Positions 1 to 10,490 of a DNA stretch of 64,000 nt are shown here, piece by piece; within the stretch, counting starts at the first letter, position 1; each line of letters opens with the position of its first letter. Under the pieces are notes generated by a model. That model worked only from the letters and a program-made list of their open reading frames with translations. It was not told the DNA's origin and did no database searches. The stretch is from the NCBI RefSeq assembly GCF_048128805.1, contig NC_135999.1:16061190-16125189 (forward strand). Reading direction: 5' to 3'. The position numbers were made by a program, and so were the translations under genes. Source of the stretch: Centroberyx gerrardi. Its lineage: Eukaryota; Chordata; Actinopteri; Beryciformes; Berycidae.

Positions 1-1246
1 GCAGTTGTCCAAGAGATTCTCTGCTTTAGCTTAAGGTCAATACACACCATCATGCTGTGTTGGTAGATTAAGAGCGCAGCCAGGGTTGGGAAGTGACAGA
101 TTGCATGTAATGGAAGTAATCTTCTTACAAAAGACTGGTAACTGTAATCCATTACAGAAAACAAAAACCAGATTACGTATTATAGTTACTTATATTTTGG
201 GGAAACAAACCATTAATTGATGGATTACACAGAAAGATGTTTAAAGAGAAAGGGGCATTTTGATTTTTCTGTACACACAATTTCACTTGAAGTAATGATT
301 AATCGTGGTTGCAGATTCAGATTGATAAATTGGAATGAATCTTCATTTGTTAAATTTCTATAGTTTTTTGAGGCAAAGGGAAAAATTAACATTTTAATTA
401 CTAAAGTTTACTGAAGTTTGCGTATGTGCGTGTGTTTGCCAGCATCCATGCATGTGTACATCTGTGTTACGGTGGCGTTCACTCTCATGTGCATACTTTC
501 ACAAATTTCACAGTATTACAGCTGGCTTGTGTTGATCAGATGTGAGGCGGTCCAGTAATCCCGTGCTGTTGGGGTTATGCGTGTCTATATTTAGGAATGG
601 CATCAGGGAGGACCGGCTAAAAGTGTAAGTGGCTAGGTCTCCAAACCACTGGCTCTGTCCAATAACCTCACACCTGTTGTGTTAGTGGACACTCACTGGC
701 CTATATGAGTACAGTGATGAGAGAAGATTGGGATGGACGAGGAAAGAGGGGAATGGAAGAGGGAGGGAGGAATCAGGGAGCGGGTAAACGATACGCGCAC
801 AGAAGCGATGTGTTAGAATGCACGTGTAACAGAGAGCTACATTAAAGAAAGGAGTGCAAAAAGGATGGAGGTCCAATGTATCTGACATAACACCTCAGGA
901 ATACACACATTGTCTGGTTCTATACGCAAATGAGGGGAATTAGTAGGCACCAGCACATTCCTCTTGCTCTCCTGCTGTTGCTGCGCTGGAACCAAAGCCT
1001 TCACACAAGTGTAAGTGCATGCAGTGTCTCCCTTTCACTGCCATTTTTGGTCAGAGATTCCATCCTCCTTATGCTCCAGCACTGTTTCCTACTGGTGGGA
1101 TAAACTGAACATTAGTGAATATCATCTTTTTTTTCGGCAGAGAGGAGCCTGGAGTGATCATGGTGGGATCAGCAAACATTTTAGACCAGCCAGATTGTTT
1201 TCCCCCCATTACTTCCAAGATAATCTCACTTTCTGTCTTGTCGTCT

Positions 1247-1283
1247 TTCCTTCCTTCCTTCCTTCCTTCCTTCCTTCCTTCCT
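1247..1283 (+). repeat. (TTCC)n microsatellite
   Basis: Nine or so uninterrupted TTCC units; the small ORFs reading through it are artefacts of the repeat. Confidence 0.96.
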
Positions 1284-2977
1284 CCGTTGCTCTCTTTAAT
1301 TGAGCGCCTTATTTCTTTTCTTGCTTCAAGTACTCATTTGGAAGGGGAACATGGGTGTTATGGCTAATGTTTGCAGTAGTTTACCCAAACATAGACAGAT
1401 TTTTGACATGACAACAGAAGCATGTGAGAACACAAGGATTCAATAAAGGTAGTTGTGCAAGGCCAAGGCCAAAGATGGGACCCTAGGGTCAGTACAGAAG
1501 ACACAGGTAACAGACACAGGAGTAGTAAAACATGCAGTGAGACAGGAGCAATTCAACAAATGCCTGACTGTAAATTATTGCTCCTTCTTTGGCAGCATGA
1601 TACATCCCCTCAGCACTCTCATCCAGCGTTATTTATAGGCAGATGACCTAATTCAAACTTCAATGCAACGTTCCCTTGCGAGAGATACAATGTATCTAAG
1701 TTTCCTCTGTCCCGTAATGCAATATGGTTCGCCTTAGGTCATGACCCTCTGTAGTCTAATTGGGAATGTTCGGCTGAGTTTGAAGTTGGAAACAGGCTGC
1801 CTCCTGAGGTATTTGACCCTATATGACCCTGATGGTTATCTGGGACCACTTATTATAAACTTGATCACTTCCCAGCCGGCAGCATCCATATTCCATCTGG
1901 ATGCTGTCACATGGTGGGAAGCAGCACATGTTTACTTTATCTCCATGACAAGGGACGAACAGTTTACACGCATGCATACCAACCAGGGCAACGCAGTTCT
2001 GTAACGGGAACCCTCGCGCCGCATCACAGAGAGCAGCCGGTGTTTTGCAGTGTGCATGTGGTGCGAGGAGTGCTATATGTTTTTATTATATGATAGTGAG
2101 AGTTGGCATGGAGGCGTGTTATTGTGGTCCTGATGGCCAGCTGTTGAGGGCCACAGCATGGGGGAAGAACCTATTCATGTGGCGAATAGTTATGGTCCTG
2201 AATGGCCTGAACCTTTTCTCTGATGGGAGTTTATTGAATAGTTAGGCCTCTTCGGTGGAGTCTGGAGCTGGTGTTTTGCAGGACCTGCATTTAGGGCAGG
2301 TGATACCCAAACACCCTGCCTACATACTTGCCTCGTATATGAAAAAAGTAATGTAAACTTGTGATCCCAGTGGGGAAAATGAACAGGGGCCTTGCAGGCT
2401 AGTGTCGGCTCAGGAGATGAGGTGCCAGTGATTGAGAACAGACCAAAAAATTTCACAAGGCTTCACCATCTGTACATTATTCATACTATACTGTGTAAAG
2501 GAGATTAAAAGGGGAGGGAGGGAAGGATAGGGAGATAGAAAGAGGGAGAGAGAGAACACATGATAGAGAGAGGAGATTGTACAGAAAGATGCAGGGTGAT
2601 AGATGGGAGAGTAGCATGCCTTGGTGAAGACAAGAGGATGCTATCCCTCTGTTTTCTGAGCAGTGGTCAGACAAATGAGAAACCACTGCTCTCAGGACCT
2701 ATTCTACTGGCAAGTTTTAATATGAAAAACAAAAACAAATATAGGCAACAGCCTTATCTGCCACGAGCTCTGCTAATGTACATCAATTCATAATCATACC
2801 AACATTCATAAAGGTAGCACAACCCTGACAGTGTGATCACCCATTCCTACAGACTTAGGCTAAGTGAATTTTAAGGTATAATATTGTGATAAAAAAAAAA
2901 AAAGCTATACTGATTACATAACATTCAAATTTAAATAATGTATGCAACAGTTCAGCATTGCATGATTAAAGGCAAGG

Positions 2978-3545
2978 TGATGATGATGATAATACTTTAT
3001 TGTCAGATCCAGTCTGACATTTTTCTTGCATCACAGCAGCTCCATTTGCAACATCACAAAAAAGACAAAAATTAAGACAGGGCACAAAGATACATACATT
3101 CAACATATCATTACAATCACAAAAGACAGTATTCAAGGCCCTTCAACGTGCATTTGATCTGGGATTAAGCTCCATATTTAATTTTAGGATTGACTGGTGT
3201 ACAAAAGAGTGCTTCAGTCTAACCCTATTAAATCGTGGAACCCTATATCTCCGATTTGATGGTAACAGTTTGTATTCGCTGTTCAGGACGTGGTTGGGGT
3301 CAGAGACAATGTTGTTGGCCAGCCTTAATATGTTATTATGGTAGGCTGATTCATAGAGTTTCTCAAGTGATTGGCCTACGATCTTTGAGCAGATTTTTAT
3401 TTGGTGGAGCAGTTTTGACTTTAAAATAGTGGACAAACACTTGTACCATGTATTATTACAACACAGGTACACATGGTAAAATCTCCAGTTCAAGTCATAT
3501 TTAATTATGAAAACACAAATCTCCTTGTGTTTCTTTGATTATAGT
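2978..3545 (-). mobile_element. 3' end of a non-LTR retrotransposon (LINE)
   Basis: On the minus strand an open frame (3493 down to 3143) ends like the C-terminus of fish non-LTR reverse transcriptase ORF2: KIVGQSLEKLYESAY, then LLPSNRRYRVPR and a short K/R-rich tail before the stop. The 3' end runs into a (TCA)n simple repeat near 2980, typical of LINE tails of the CR1/L2/Rex1 kind. It is 5'-truncated and holds no polymerase core. The clade is inferred, not proven. Confidence 0.7.
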
Positions 3546-3811
3546 CAGAGTAGTAAAAATGACAGATTGGTTGACAATTATGAAATGGATTGATAAGCAT
3601 TACAGGGCCACAAGGCTATAGGTAGCCCTGCCTCATATTGTTTCCAAGCTGTTATGCAATCAACTGTTTTATGTATGCTCCATATGTATTTATGACTCAA
3701 TGGTTGTTGTGTGTTGAGTGCTCTCTTTCCTATGTGGGCAGGCACTCGTCCCATTGTGACGAAGACAGTAAGAGCCCCGACAACCAAACCAACCCCGCCT
3801 GCAGGAAACCT
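3546..3811 (+). pseudogene. Duplicated piece of pdlim3 intron plus 70 bp of a coding exon
   Basis: This stretch repeats the end of the pdlim3 intron and the first 70 bases of the exon at 7215. Bases 3742-3811 are identical to 7215-7284, including the AG acceptor just before. The upstream intronic part matches about 6967-7214 but lacks two short internal pieces, so this copy looks derived. Homology ends inside the exon, before the LIM cysteines and without the donor. It lies in pdlim3 intron 1, upstream of the second half of the PDZ domain. It cannot encode a working LIM domain; it could act as a decoy acceptor or cryptic exon. Confidence 0.85.
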
Positions 3812-4013
3812 ACACAAACAAAAAAACACAGCAAAAATGCAAAAACACTGTCTTCTCTGGTCCTCCCCCTCCCTTCTTCCTTCTGTAACACTCTTCTACT
3901 GACATCTTCAACCTTTAAATACAGTATATCCTCTCATTTGAACACCCACTGCCGCAGTCCTGTTTCTTATCCTATCTCTCCCCTCCTTATTCATCCCTTG
4001 CGCTCCCTTTCAG

Positions 4014-4327
4014 ATCACTCCGGGCAGTAAGGCCTCCATAGCCAACCTGTGCCCCGGTGATGTCATCCTGGCCATCGAGGGCGTCCCAGCCGCAGACATG
4101 ATGCACTGTGAAGCCCAAAACAAGATCAAAGAATCCACCACTCAGCTCTGTCTCACTGTTGAAAGGTTATATGCAAAAACTAGTAGCATACACGCTCACA
4201 TACTTACTCACGCAACATACGAAGGTGTCTTTGTTTGTATCCTGTGATATGGCAGGAAAAGGCTAGCATGCCAAGCATAGGTTTTAACCTGAGTTTAAAT
4301 GTTTTATGTCAGTAGATTATAGACAAT

Positions 4328-4373
<46 letters not shown>

Positions 4374-4506
4374 ACAACTTGCGGTCATGTTGAGCTGACC
4401 GTCTAACCATGATGTGTTCCCAGGAATGAAACAAGACTGTGGACACCACAAGTTACAGAAGACGGTAAAGCCCACCCATTCAAAATCAACCTGGAAGCAG
4501 AGCAGC

Positions 4507-4551
<45 letters not shown>

Positions 4552-5198
4552 GGGTCCATACTGATTAAAGATTAAAAAAAAAAATATTGTCTAAATTCAC
4601 TCCTCCCCCTTGTTCCCTCCTTTCTCTCTGCTTCCATTCAGGAGTACAAACCTATTGGCACCGGTCACAACCGGAAGGCTCAGCCATTCGTTGCGGCGGC
4701 GAACATCGACGACAAGCGTCAGGTGGTCAGTACAGCCTACAACACTCCCATAGGCCTCTACTCCTCAGGCAACATCCAGGACGCCATGCAGGGCCAGATC
4801 CGCGGCCTCGTCCACGACAAGCCTGAGAGGTGACACTGCATCTCAGACATGTCAGGTTCATTCCATACACTACCAGTCAAAAGTTTGGACACACCTGATT
4901 CAATATACTATGTTTTTCATTATCTTAAAGTCATTTTGAGCTAAAGGTTTATGCTTAAATGCTTGAAATTTGTTTCTTAGACAAATATTAATAGTGAAGT
5001 TGATGCCTATGTATGAATTTCTTTCCAAAGCCTTTGCCTTTCCATCAAGGCAAAGGGTGGCTACTTCTAATCTAAAATATAAAATAGTTTTGATTTGTTT
5101 GACACTTTTTTGGTCACTGCATAATTCCATTTGTGTTATTTCATAGTTTTGATGTCTTTACTAGTAAAAATGTGTGTCCAAACTTTTGACTGGTAGTG

Positions 5199-5247
<49 letters not shown>

Positions 5248-7489
5248 TCACATTCAAAGCCCTGCCCCATCTGTCTGGCCTTCTATATCTCGCTAATAGC
5301 AGTGTGTTGTTACTGCATTGGCACTGTCAACCTTTCCATTTTTTCCTCTATGTTTTCTTCTGCTACTGCTGTTTTTCTGCTTAGCTCGTGTTTCGTTTCT
5401 TGCATTTTTGCAGCCGACCTGCTCTCCACATCAGTCACCTACTGGCTCTCCCTGCCAGTCACACAGTTGCTGTTGGGAGGCGTCAGCCGCTTTGTTTTAT
5501 GCAGCCCCAGATCTGCTATGATAGCATTCAGCCTTCCCAGGAAGTCATGTGGATTTCATTAGGCTACCAGATATATGGTGTGTCATGCTGAGTGTATATT
5601 ACCGAAGCACACAGGAATGATTCTTTCCATGGATTGAGCAGGACCTGTTTCTGAATGAGATATAAATCACATCAAACCTGGGTCATGTCAGCTCATACTG
5701 CATTACATACTGCTGCGTACAAGGTACAAGCAGTACATTAGAAAGTAGGGCAGCCAAAATCTCAGTCAATACTGTCAGCAGACTAATATTTGTTATTGAT
5801 GCATAAATCAAACCATGAGTCTTGAAAAAAAGGGCAATTATACTAAGCATGGAAAAGGGCATGTTGTACAATCTGCATGTTGTAACAGCTAAAACCATTC
5901 ATTTATCAACATCCTCTCTCCTTCTCTGTGTGGTCCTGGTCCACTCTGTATTTCCTTACTCATCTCACATTTCTCATCTCTCTTGTTCTCCTTTTAAGGC
6001 TGCCTGCCCCTCTTGTATCTGTCTAATCTCCAGCTGGTTGTTCTCCCCTGATCTTGCCCACAATAACCACAAGTTCAGGACAAGGCAGTTAAGACTGTCC
6101 CAGCTGCCATGCATCATTTCTGCCAAAGAGTATAAAGCATTTTTTGTCATAAGTTATGTGAAAACCTATTATACCATAATAGTGCTGTGGCATGGTTATA
6201 AGTAACAGATACAGATACAGATACAGATGCACTTTATTTACATCTGTCTATATCTGTTGTGTGTGCACATGTGTTTGTGTCTATAACCAGGCACTATACT
6301 CTATGTGTGTGTGTTTTAATCTGTGTTTGTGTGTGTGTGTCCTGTTCAGCCCCAGGACCTTATCCTCCATTGAGGAGTCTGATGTGTACCGGATGCTACA
6401 GAAAGACCAAGAGGAGCCCCAGGAGCCCCGGCAGTCTGGCTCCTTCAAAGCCCTGCAGGACTTTGTTAACAGCGATGGTGAGCTCTTCCTCTTTCCCTGA
6501 TGAAGCACTTCCTCAGCACTACAAAAACATTTTACGCACGGCACATTAAGGAGTGAACGGCGTGAAATGATGGAGTGAAAGCCTTGAAATGATGGAGTGA
6601 AAGCCTTGAAATAGTACAGAGAAGCGTCTGAAAGTCTGAAACATTTTGGCTTATGTTGATAGTGAGCGAGGCAAGCCAAGCTGTCTAAATACTTAAAAAT
6701 CTATTTTATCATTGCTTCTGCATTTTTCTTTTCATGAGATACTGTTTTTGGTGAGAATCGTTCAATATGTTGTATTAATATCGTTGCAATATTGACGGAT
6801 CCAGTTCAATATGGGCTACAGAATAACAGTGCTCATCTGATCATCTATTAACTGTTGCATGAGCAGTTCATAGCAAACGGTGCATGAGTGGGAAAAGAGC
6901 AGGCATGAGACAAAGGCAGAGAGTTTACCGCACTTCCTTACCGAGCGGCTTCCTATCTATCTTATCGTTAGAGTAGTAAAAACGTGTTATGATACAGATT
7001 GGTTGACAATTATGAAATGGGTTGATAAGCACATCATGGATCAGATGGACAGTCCCAAAATAAAGCAGCAGTAAAGGGCCACAAGGCTATAGGTAGCCCT
7101 GCCTCATATTGTTTCCAAGCTGTTGTGCAATCAACAGTTTTTTATGTGTGCTCCATATGTATTTATGACTCAATGGTTGTTGTGTGTTGAGTGCTCTCTT
7201 TCCTATGTGGGCAGGCACTCGTCCCATTGTGACGAAGACAGTAAGAGCCCCGACAACCAAACCAACCCCGCCTGCAGGAAACCTGCAGAAACTGCCCCTC
7301 TGTGACAAGTGTGGGAATGGCATTGTGTAAGTACAAGTAGGATGTAATGAGCTGAGTATTGTATCACTAGTAGGAGTATCACCTCCCATTCACATTCAAA
7401 CCACTATCCTCATCCCTCAGTGTATATAGTCTTGCACTGTAGATAGATAGATGGATGGATGGATGGCTCGATGGCTGGATGGATGGATG

Positions 7490-7555
<66 letters not shown>

Positions 7556-7914
7556 ATCTCTATATATAATATATCTAAATATATCTATATACTATTCTTT
7601 GCTCCTGCAGTGACCCAGAAGCAAAGATTTATCGCCTATAACTTATTAAATACCTAATTAAATACCTAGAATTATTTGTCATTTTTTGACATCTCTCTCT
7701 CTCTCTCTGTCTTTTACGCTACAGGGGGACAGTTGTGAAAGCACGGGATAAGTATCGTCACCCTGGTTGCTTTGTGTGCTCCGACTGTGACGTCAACCTC
7801 AAACAGAAGGGCTACTTCTTTGTGGAGGGGCAGCTGTACTGCGAGACCCACGCTCGTGCGAGAATGAGACCACCAGAGGGACATGACCTCATCACGACTT
7901 TCCCCTCTGCATAA
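4014..7914 (+). CDS. pdlim3: PDZ and LIM domain protein 3 (ALP), all but the first exon
   Basis: Actinin-associated LIM protein, a scaffold that binds alpha-actinin at muscle Z-discs. Six exons are read: 4014-4165, 4424-4508, 4642-4829, 6350-6477, 7215-7326 and 7725-7914 (stop TAA). All join in phase with GT/AG borders and give 284 residues. Exon one here starts in the second half of the PDZ domain ([20 protein letters not shown]). A ZM motif follows ([20 protein letters not shown]), then a C-terminal LIM domain with zinc ligands in [19 protein letters not shown] and LYCETHA. The first PDZ exon, about 31 residues in the family, is not found in the window, so the gene begins to the left. With it the protein would be about 315 residues, close to the short human PDLIM3 isoform as I remember it. 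Sequence is closer to PDLIM3 than to PDLIM1. Exon two is bracketed by CA and GT repeats, and part of the fifth exon is duplicated upstream. Confidence 0.93.
4329..4370 (+). repeat. (CA)21 microsatellite
   Basis: Uninterrupted CA dinucleotide run in the pdlim3 intron, 53 bases before the exon at 4424. It is the reverse complement of the GT run that follows that exon. Confidence 0.98.
4509..4546 (+). repeat. (GT)19 microsatellite containing a splice donor
   Basis: Uninterrupted GT run that begins exactly at the donor of the pdlim3 exon 4424-4508, so the donor reads CAG|GTGTGTGT. Any GT in the run could in principle be used as a donor. Confidence 0.97.
4866..5200. mobile_element. Small inverted-repeat element (MITE, Tc1/mariner-like by TA ends)
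   Basis: Both ends carry the same terminal inverted repeat, about 29 bases beginning CACTACCAGTCAAAAGTTTG inside flanking TA dinucleotides. The element is about 335 bp, AT-rich inside and has no transposase frame, so it is non-autonomous. It lies in a pdlim3 intron and abuts a GATA microsatellite at its right end. TA-flanked ends suggest the Tc1/mariner superfamily; the family name is not certain. Confidence 0.8.
5201..5247 (+). repeat. (GATA)n microsatellite
   Basis: GATA tetranucleotide run directly abutting the right end of the inverted-repeat element. Confidence 0.97.
7441..7555 (+). repeat. (GATA)n/(GATG)n compound microsatellite
   Basis: About 115 bp of GATA units with an interrupted GATG/GGAT block at the left, in the last intron of pdlim3. 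Confidence 0.97.
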
Positions 7915-8260
7915 ATGCCCTCTTTAAGAACATACAAACAATCACACACACACACACACACACAAACACTCCTACATCTGTGCTGTATGTGTTCATTTAC
8001 ACTTTGACGTTGTCTGTGTGCAATGTTTTGCACGTAGGCTTGGAGTGATTTTAATAAGAATACACTTTTCTCTCATATCTAAACATAAAGGTGTGACGTT
8101 TTGTCAACTTTATAAAGTCAACTTTATAAAGGAGCATTTTGCAGATGACAGTTGGACAGCGCTGTTGTTGGAGGAGCCAAATGGCAGTGAGTGACAAAAC
8201 AAAAGACACTGAGACTTGCCACCTTCATCTCATCAACTTCTCACAATTTGGTGTCCTTCC

Positions 8261-8266
8261 AATAAA
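8261..8266 (+). terminator. Likely pdlim3 poly(A) signal
   Basis: AATAAA lies about 350 bases after the pdlim3 stop codon, on the same strand, with no other gene between. It implies a 3' UTR of roughly 370 bases. Confidence 0.6.
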
Positions 8267-8339
8267 GACCTCTATTCAAACTGTAAGATGGCATCTGTAT
8301 GTGGACTATCAGATAAATAGGACCACCTATAAAGATTAA

Positions 8340-9180
8340 CAGGGGACAGCCTCAATATGGCCATGTTGATAGATGACAAAAACCTAGTCAGTTATGTTGA
8401 TTGAATTGATCAATTAATTGATCATCCACAATTGCATTGTTTTGAGAACTTCATATCAACTGTTAAAGTTGACTTGTGGCCTCTTGTGGTTGGCTAAGTG
8501 AGGAGTGGAGCGGTCCACTGCTGGCAGCCTTGGAGGAGGCAGCTGCGTTCCAGTTGTCACTCAGGGAACAAAATCCCTGAATGCCCAAAACAGCCTGTAG
8601 CTCTGTAGGATACAAAAAAATAGAAACTAGATCTCCCTTTAAATGCTGGTGTAAGTAGATAACAGGCTTCTCAAGCTGATGCTACATCCAGGCAGGTGGG
8701 AGAGGCTGCCTCTGTCATTGCAAATAAAAAATAACTGCTCTGCCTCAACAGTAGTATTTCCTGTTACCAAGCAACCTCGAACACTAAGGAAAAAGTAAAG
8801 TAAAAGTAGTAAAGAATCTTTGATAAAGGCAAATAAAAAGCAAGCTTTGCTATGTTAAAATAATTTTCATATGTCAGTTTATTTTGATAGCTATGCTTTC
8901 TCTCTACCTGCGAGTAATTTGATAGTGGGCTAAATAAGTTGAATTTTACCAAGCCCTAACAATAACTAACATGTTAACATAAGTAGTGAACTACCATAAT
9001 TATCCAACATAGCTTAACCTTAGCTAACATGAGTTTAGCCAGAAAAGAAGATCAGAACTTGCAAGTCAACCCCTCTCTTTCTCAGAAAGGCCCAACAGAC
9101 AGGTCTTTTTAAAAGAAAACATAAAGGATGGATATCACTACATTTACTGGATATCTGATAAAATGCAGAATGTCACTTTT
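8340..9180. other. Intergenic stretch with no recognised gene
   Basis: AT-rich sequence downstream of pdlim3. Short open frames are present, but none has motifs or splice signals that I can support. Confidence 0.6.
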
Positions 9181-9185
9181 CATCA

Positions 9186-9255
9186 ACATCAACCTTTATT
9201 TAAACAGGGAAAACACTGAGAGCAAGCTCTCTTTTACAGGTGTGTCCTGTTTCCA
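9186..9255 (+). repeat. Interspersed repeat fragment
   Basis: Contains AACCTTTATTTAAACAGGG followed by CTCTTTTACAGGTGTGTCC, the conserved core of a repeat common in fish genomes. Only about 70 bp is kept. A weaker relative is seen near 30650-30705. Confidence 0.55.
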
Positions 9256-9419
9256 GGCTAAAAAAAAAAAGAATAAATAACAGACAACAATTACAAGATA
9301 AGGCAAGATAAGTTATAGGGTGAAAATAATGGGGATTGGGTGGAGAATAACCCTGTTTTGAGATGTGTAACTGCACACTGTAAGAACTAGGCCGACCTTT
9401 TCTTAATTTGACAATTTAA

Positions 9420-9824
9420 AAACTGTCTGGCCGGGGAAGTCAGACAGCTCAGAGACAAGCTGGTGTTCAGCAGAGCGGTGGACCAGAGGAGAATCCTGAC
9501 ACCAGCCACAAGGACGGGAGCCTTGCTGTAGGCCAACACCCAGCTGAATGAATGCTTTTCCAGTGATATTGTCCATAAATGTGAAAACCAGTTCAAAAAA
9601 GAAAATAAGTCTTTGAGACAAGGCTGGAGGAAGATTTGAGGAATATCAAGGAAGCTGCCGGCAACATAAAGAAGCTGAAAGAGAAACACGGTCGTCCTAA
9701 TAAATTCCTTCTTACAATACAGAAAGAGAAGGCTCTACTTCAGCTGGAGGTATGCAGGCTGCATTATGAGTACATAGACCTTGGAGAAACCATCTCCCTG
9801 CAGCTAAACATGAAAAGAGAATAA
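9420..9824 (+). pseudogene. Decayed coiled-coil coding fragment
   Basis: Two plus-strand frames read as charged, heptad-rich protein. The first (VRQLRDKLVFSRAV, then after a stop ANTQLNECFSSDIVHKCENQ) runs to about 9620. The second (RLEEDLRNIKEAAGNIKKLK to LGETISLQLNMKRE) runs to the stop at 9822. Joining them needs one in-frame stop and one frameshift to be ignored, and no GT/AG borders explain the breaks. I therefore read it as a pseudogene or relic exon of a coiled-coil gene. In mammals CCDC110 lies beside PDLIM3, so a CCDC110 relic is one idea, but I could not recognise the sequence. Confidence 0.4.
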
Positions 9825-10145
9825 TAGCATGGTCATATAATACACCTAGGCACAGGTATTGATCCTGTAGCTATAGACAGCACAATTCAATGCAGCATCA
9901 GCCCAGTTAGAACAGATAGAGGGTAGTTGAGGATATGAGATGATTTTTTTTTTCCTCATTCTGGTTTGTTTGGGTTCCTTTGTAAGATCAGTCAGATTTA
10001 AAAAAAAAAAAAAAGTTTAAAAAGGTTGAAAATATTGGAGGTAAAGACTAAAACTGAGATATAGTTTCAACTGTGTCAGCAATTATAATTTATACAGCAA
10101 TGATGTGACTTGCAGCCCACTTCGCAAGTGCAGGTAGTGTGATAA

Positions 10146-10490
10146 TTGTATTTGTATTTGTATACTTTATTATCCCCGTGGGGAAATTTGTCCTCTGCAT
10201 TTGACCCATCCTATACACACACTAGGAGCAGTGGGCAGCCGCAGTACAGCACCCGGGAACCAACTCCAGTTCTTTTGCCAGTGCCTTGGTCAGGGGCACT
10301 GACAGGAGTATTAACCTTAACATACATGTCTTTTGATGGTGGGAGGAAACCGGAGCACCCAGCGGAAACCCACACAAACACGGGGAGAACATGCAAACTC
10401 CACACAGAAAGGACCTGGGACGGACCGGGGTTCGAACCCAGGACCTTCTTGCTGTGAGGCAACAGTGCTAACCACTGAGCCACGTGCCAT
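10146..10490 (-). mobile_element. tRNA-derived SINE
   Basis: On the minus strand the element begins with a tRNA-like head: GTGGCTCAGTGGTTAGCAC (A box region) and GGTTCGAACCC (B box). A conserved body follows with TTTGCATGTTCTCCCCGTG and GGTTTCCTCCCACCATC. It ends at the plus-strand left side with a LINE-type tail read in reverse as AATTTCCCCACGGGGATAAT. Nearly full length. The open frames across it are artefacts. Confidence 0.85.

Larger units (their letters stand above)
1..3545. other. Left-edge non-coding stretch, probably pdlim3 intron 1
   Basis: No coding exon is recognised here, and in particular no PDZ start containing a GPAPWGF-like motif. It holds the fragment of a fish repeat near 82-200 (GTTGGGAAGT...TGGTAACTGTAATCC), a (TTCC)n run, and a LINE 3' fragment at 2978-3545. 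The rest is AT-rich sequence in which I see nothing. Confidence 0.6.

Noticed and set aside
1-4013. First PDZ exon of pdlim3
   Set aside because: I looked for a GPAPWGF-like start on the plus strand and did not find one, so the exon is probably left of the window.
4317-4559. Minus-strand frame with Thr-His and Cys-Val repeats
   Set aside because: Produced by the CA and GT microsatellites around a pdlim3 exon.
9387-9689. 100-codon minus-strand frame
   Set aside because: It begins inside, and is antisense to, the decayed coiled-coil fragment; no domain or splice signals support it.
10430-10490. A possible tRNA gene on the minus strand
   Set aside because: A and B box sequences are present but the cloverleaf is not complete and they head a SINE body.
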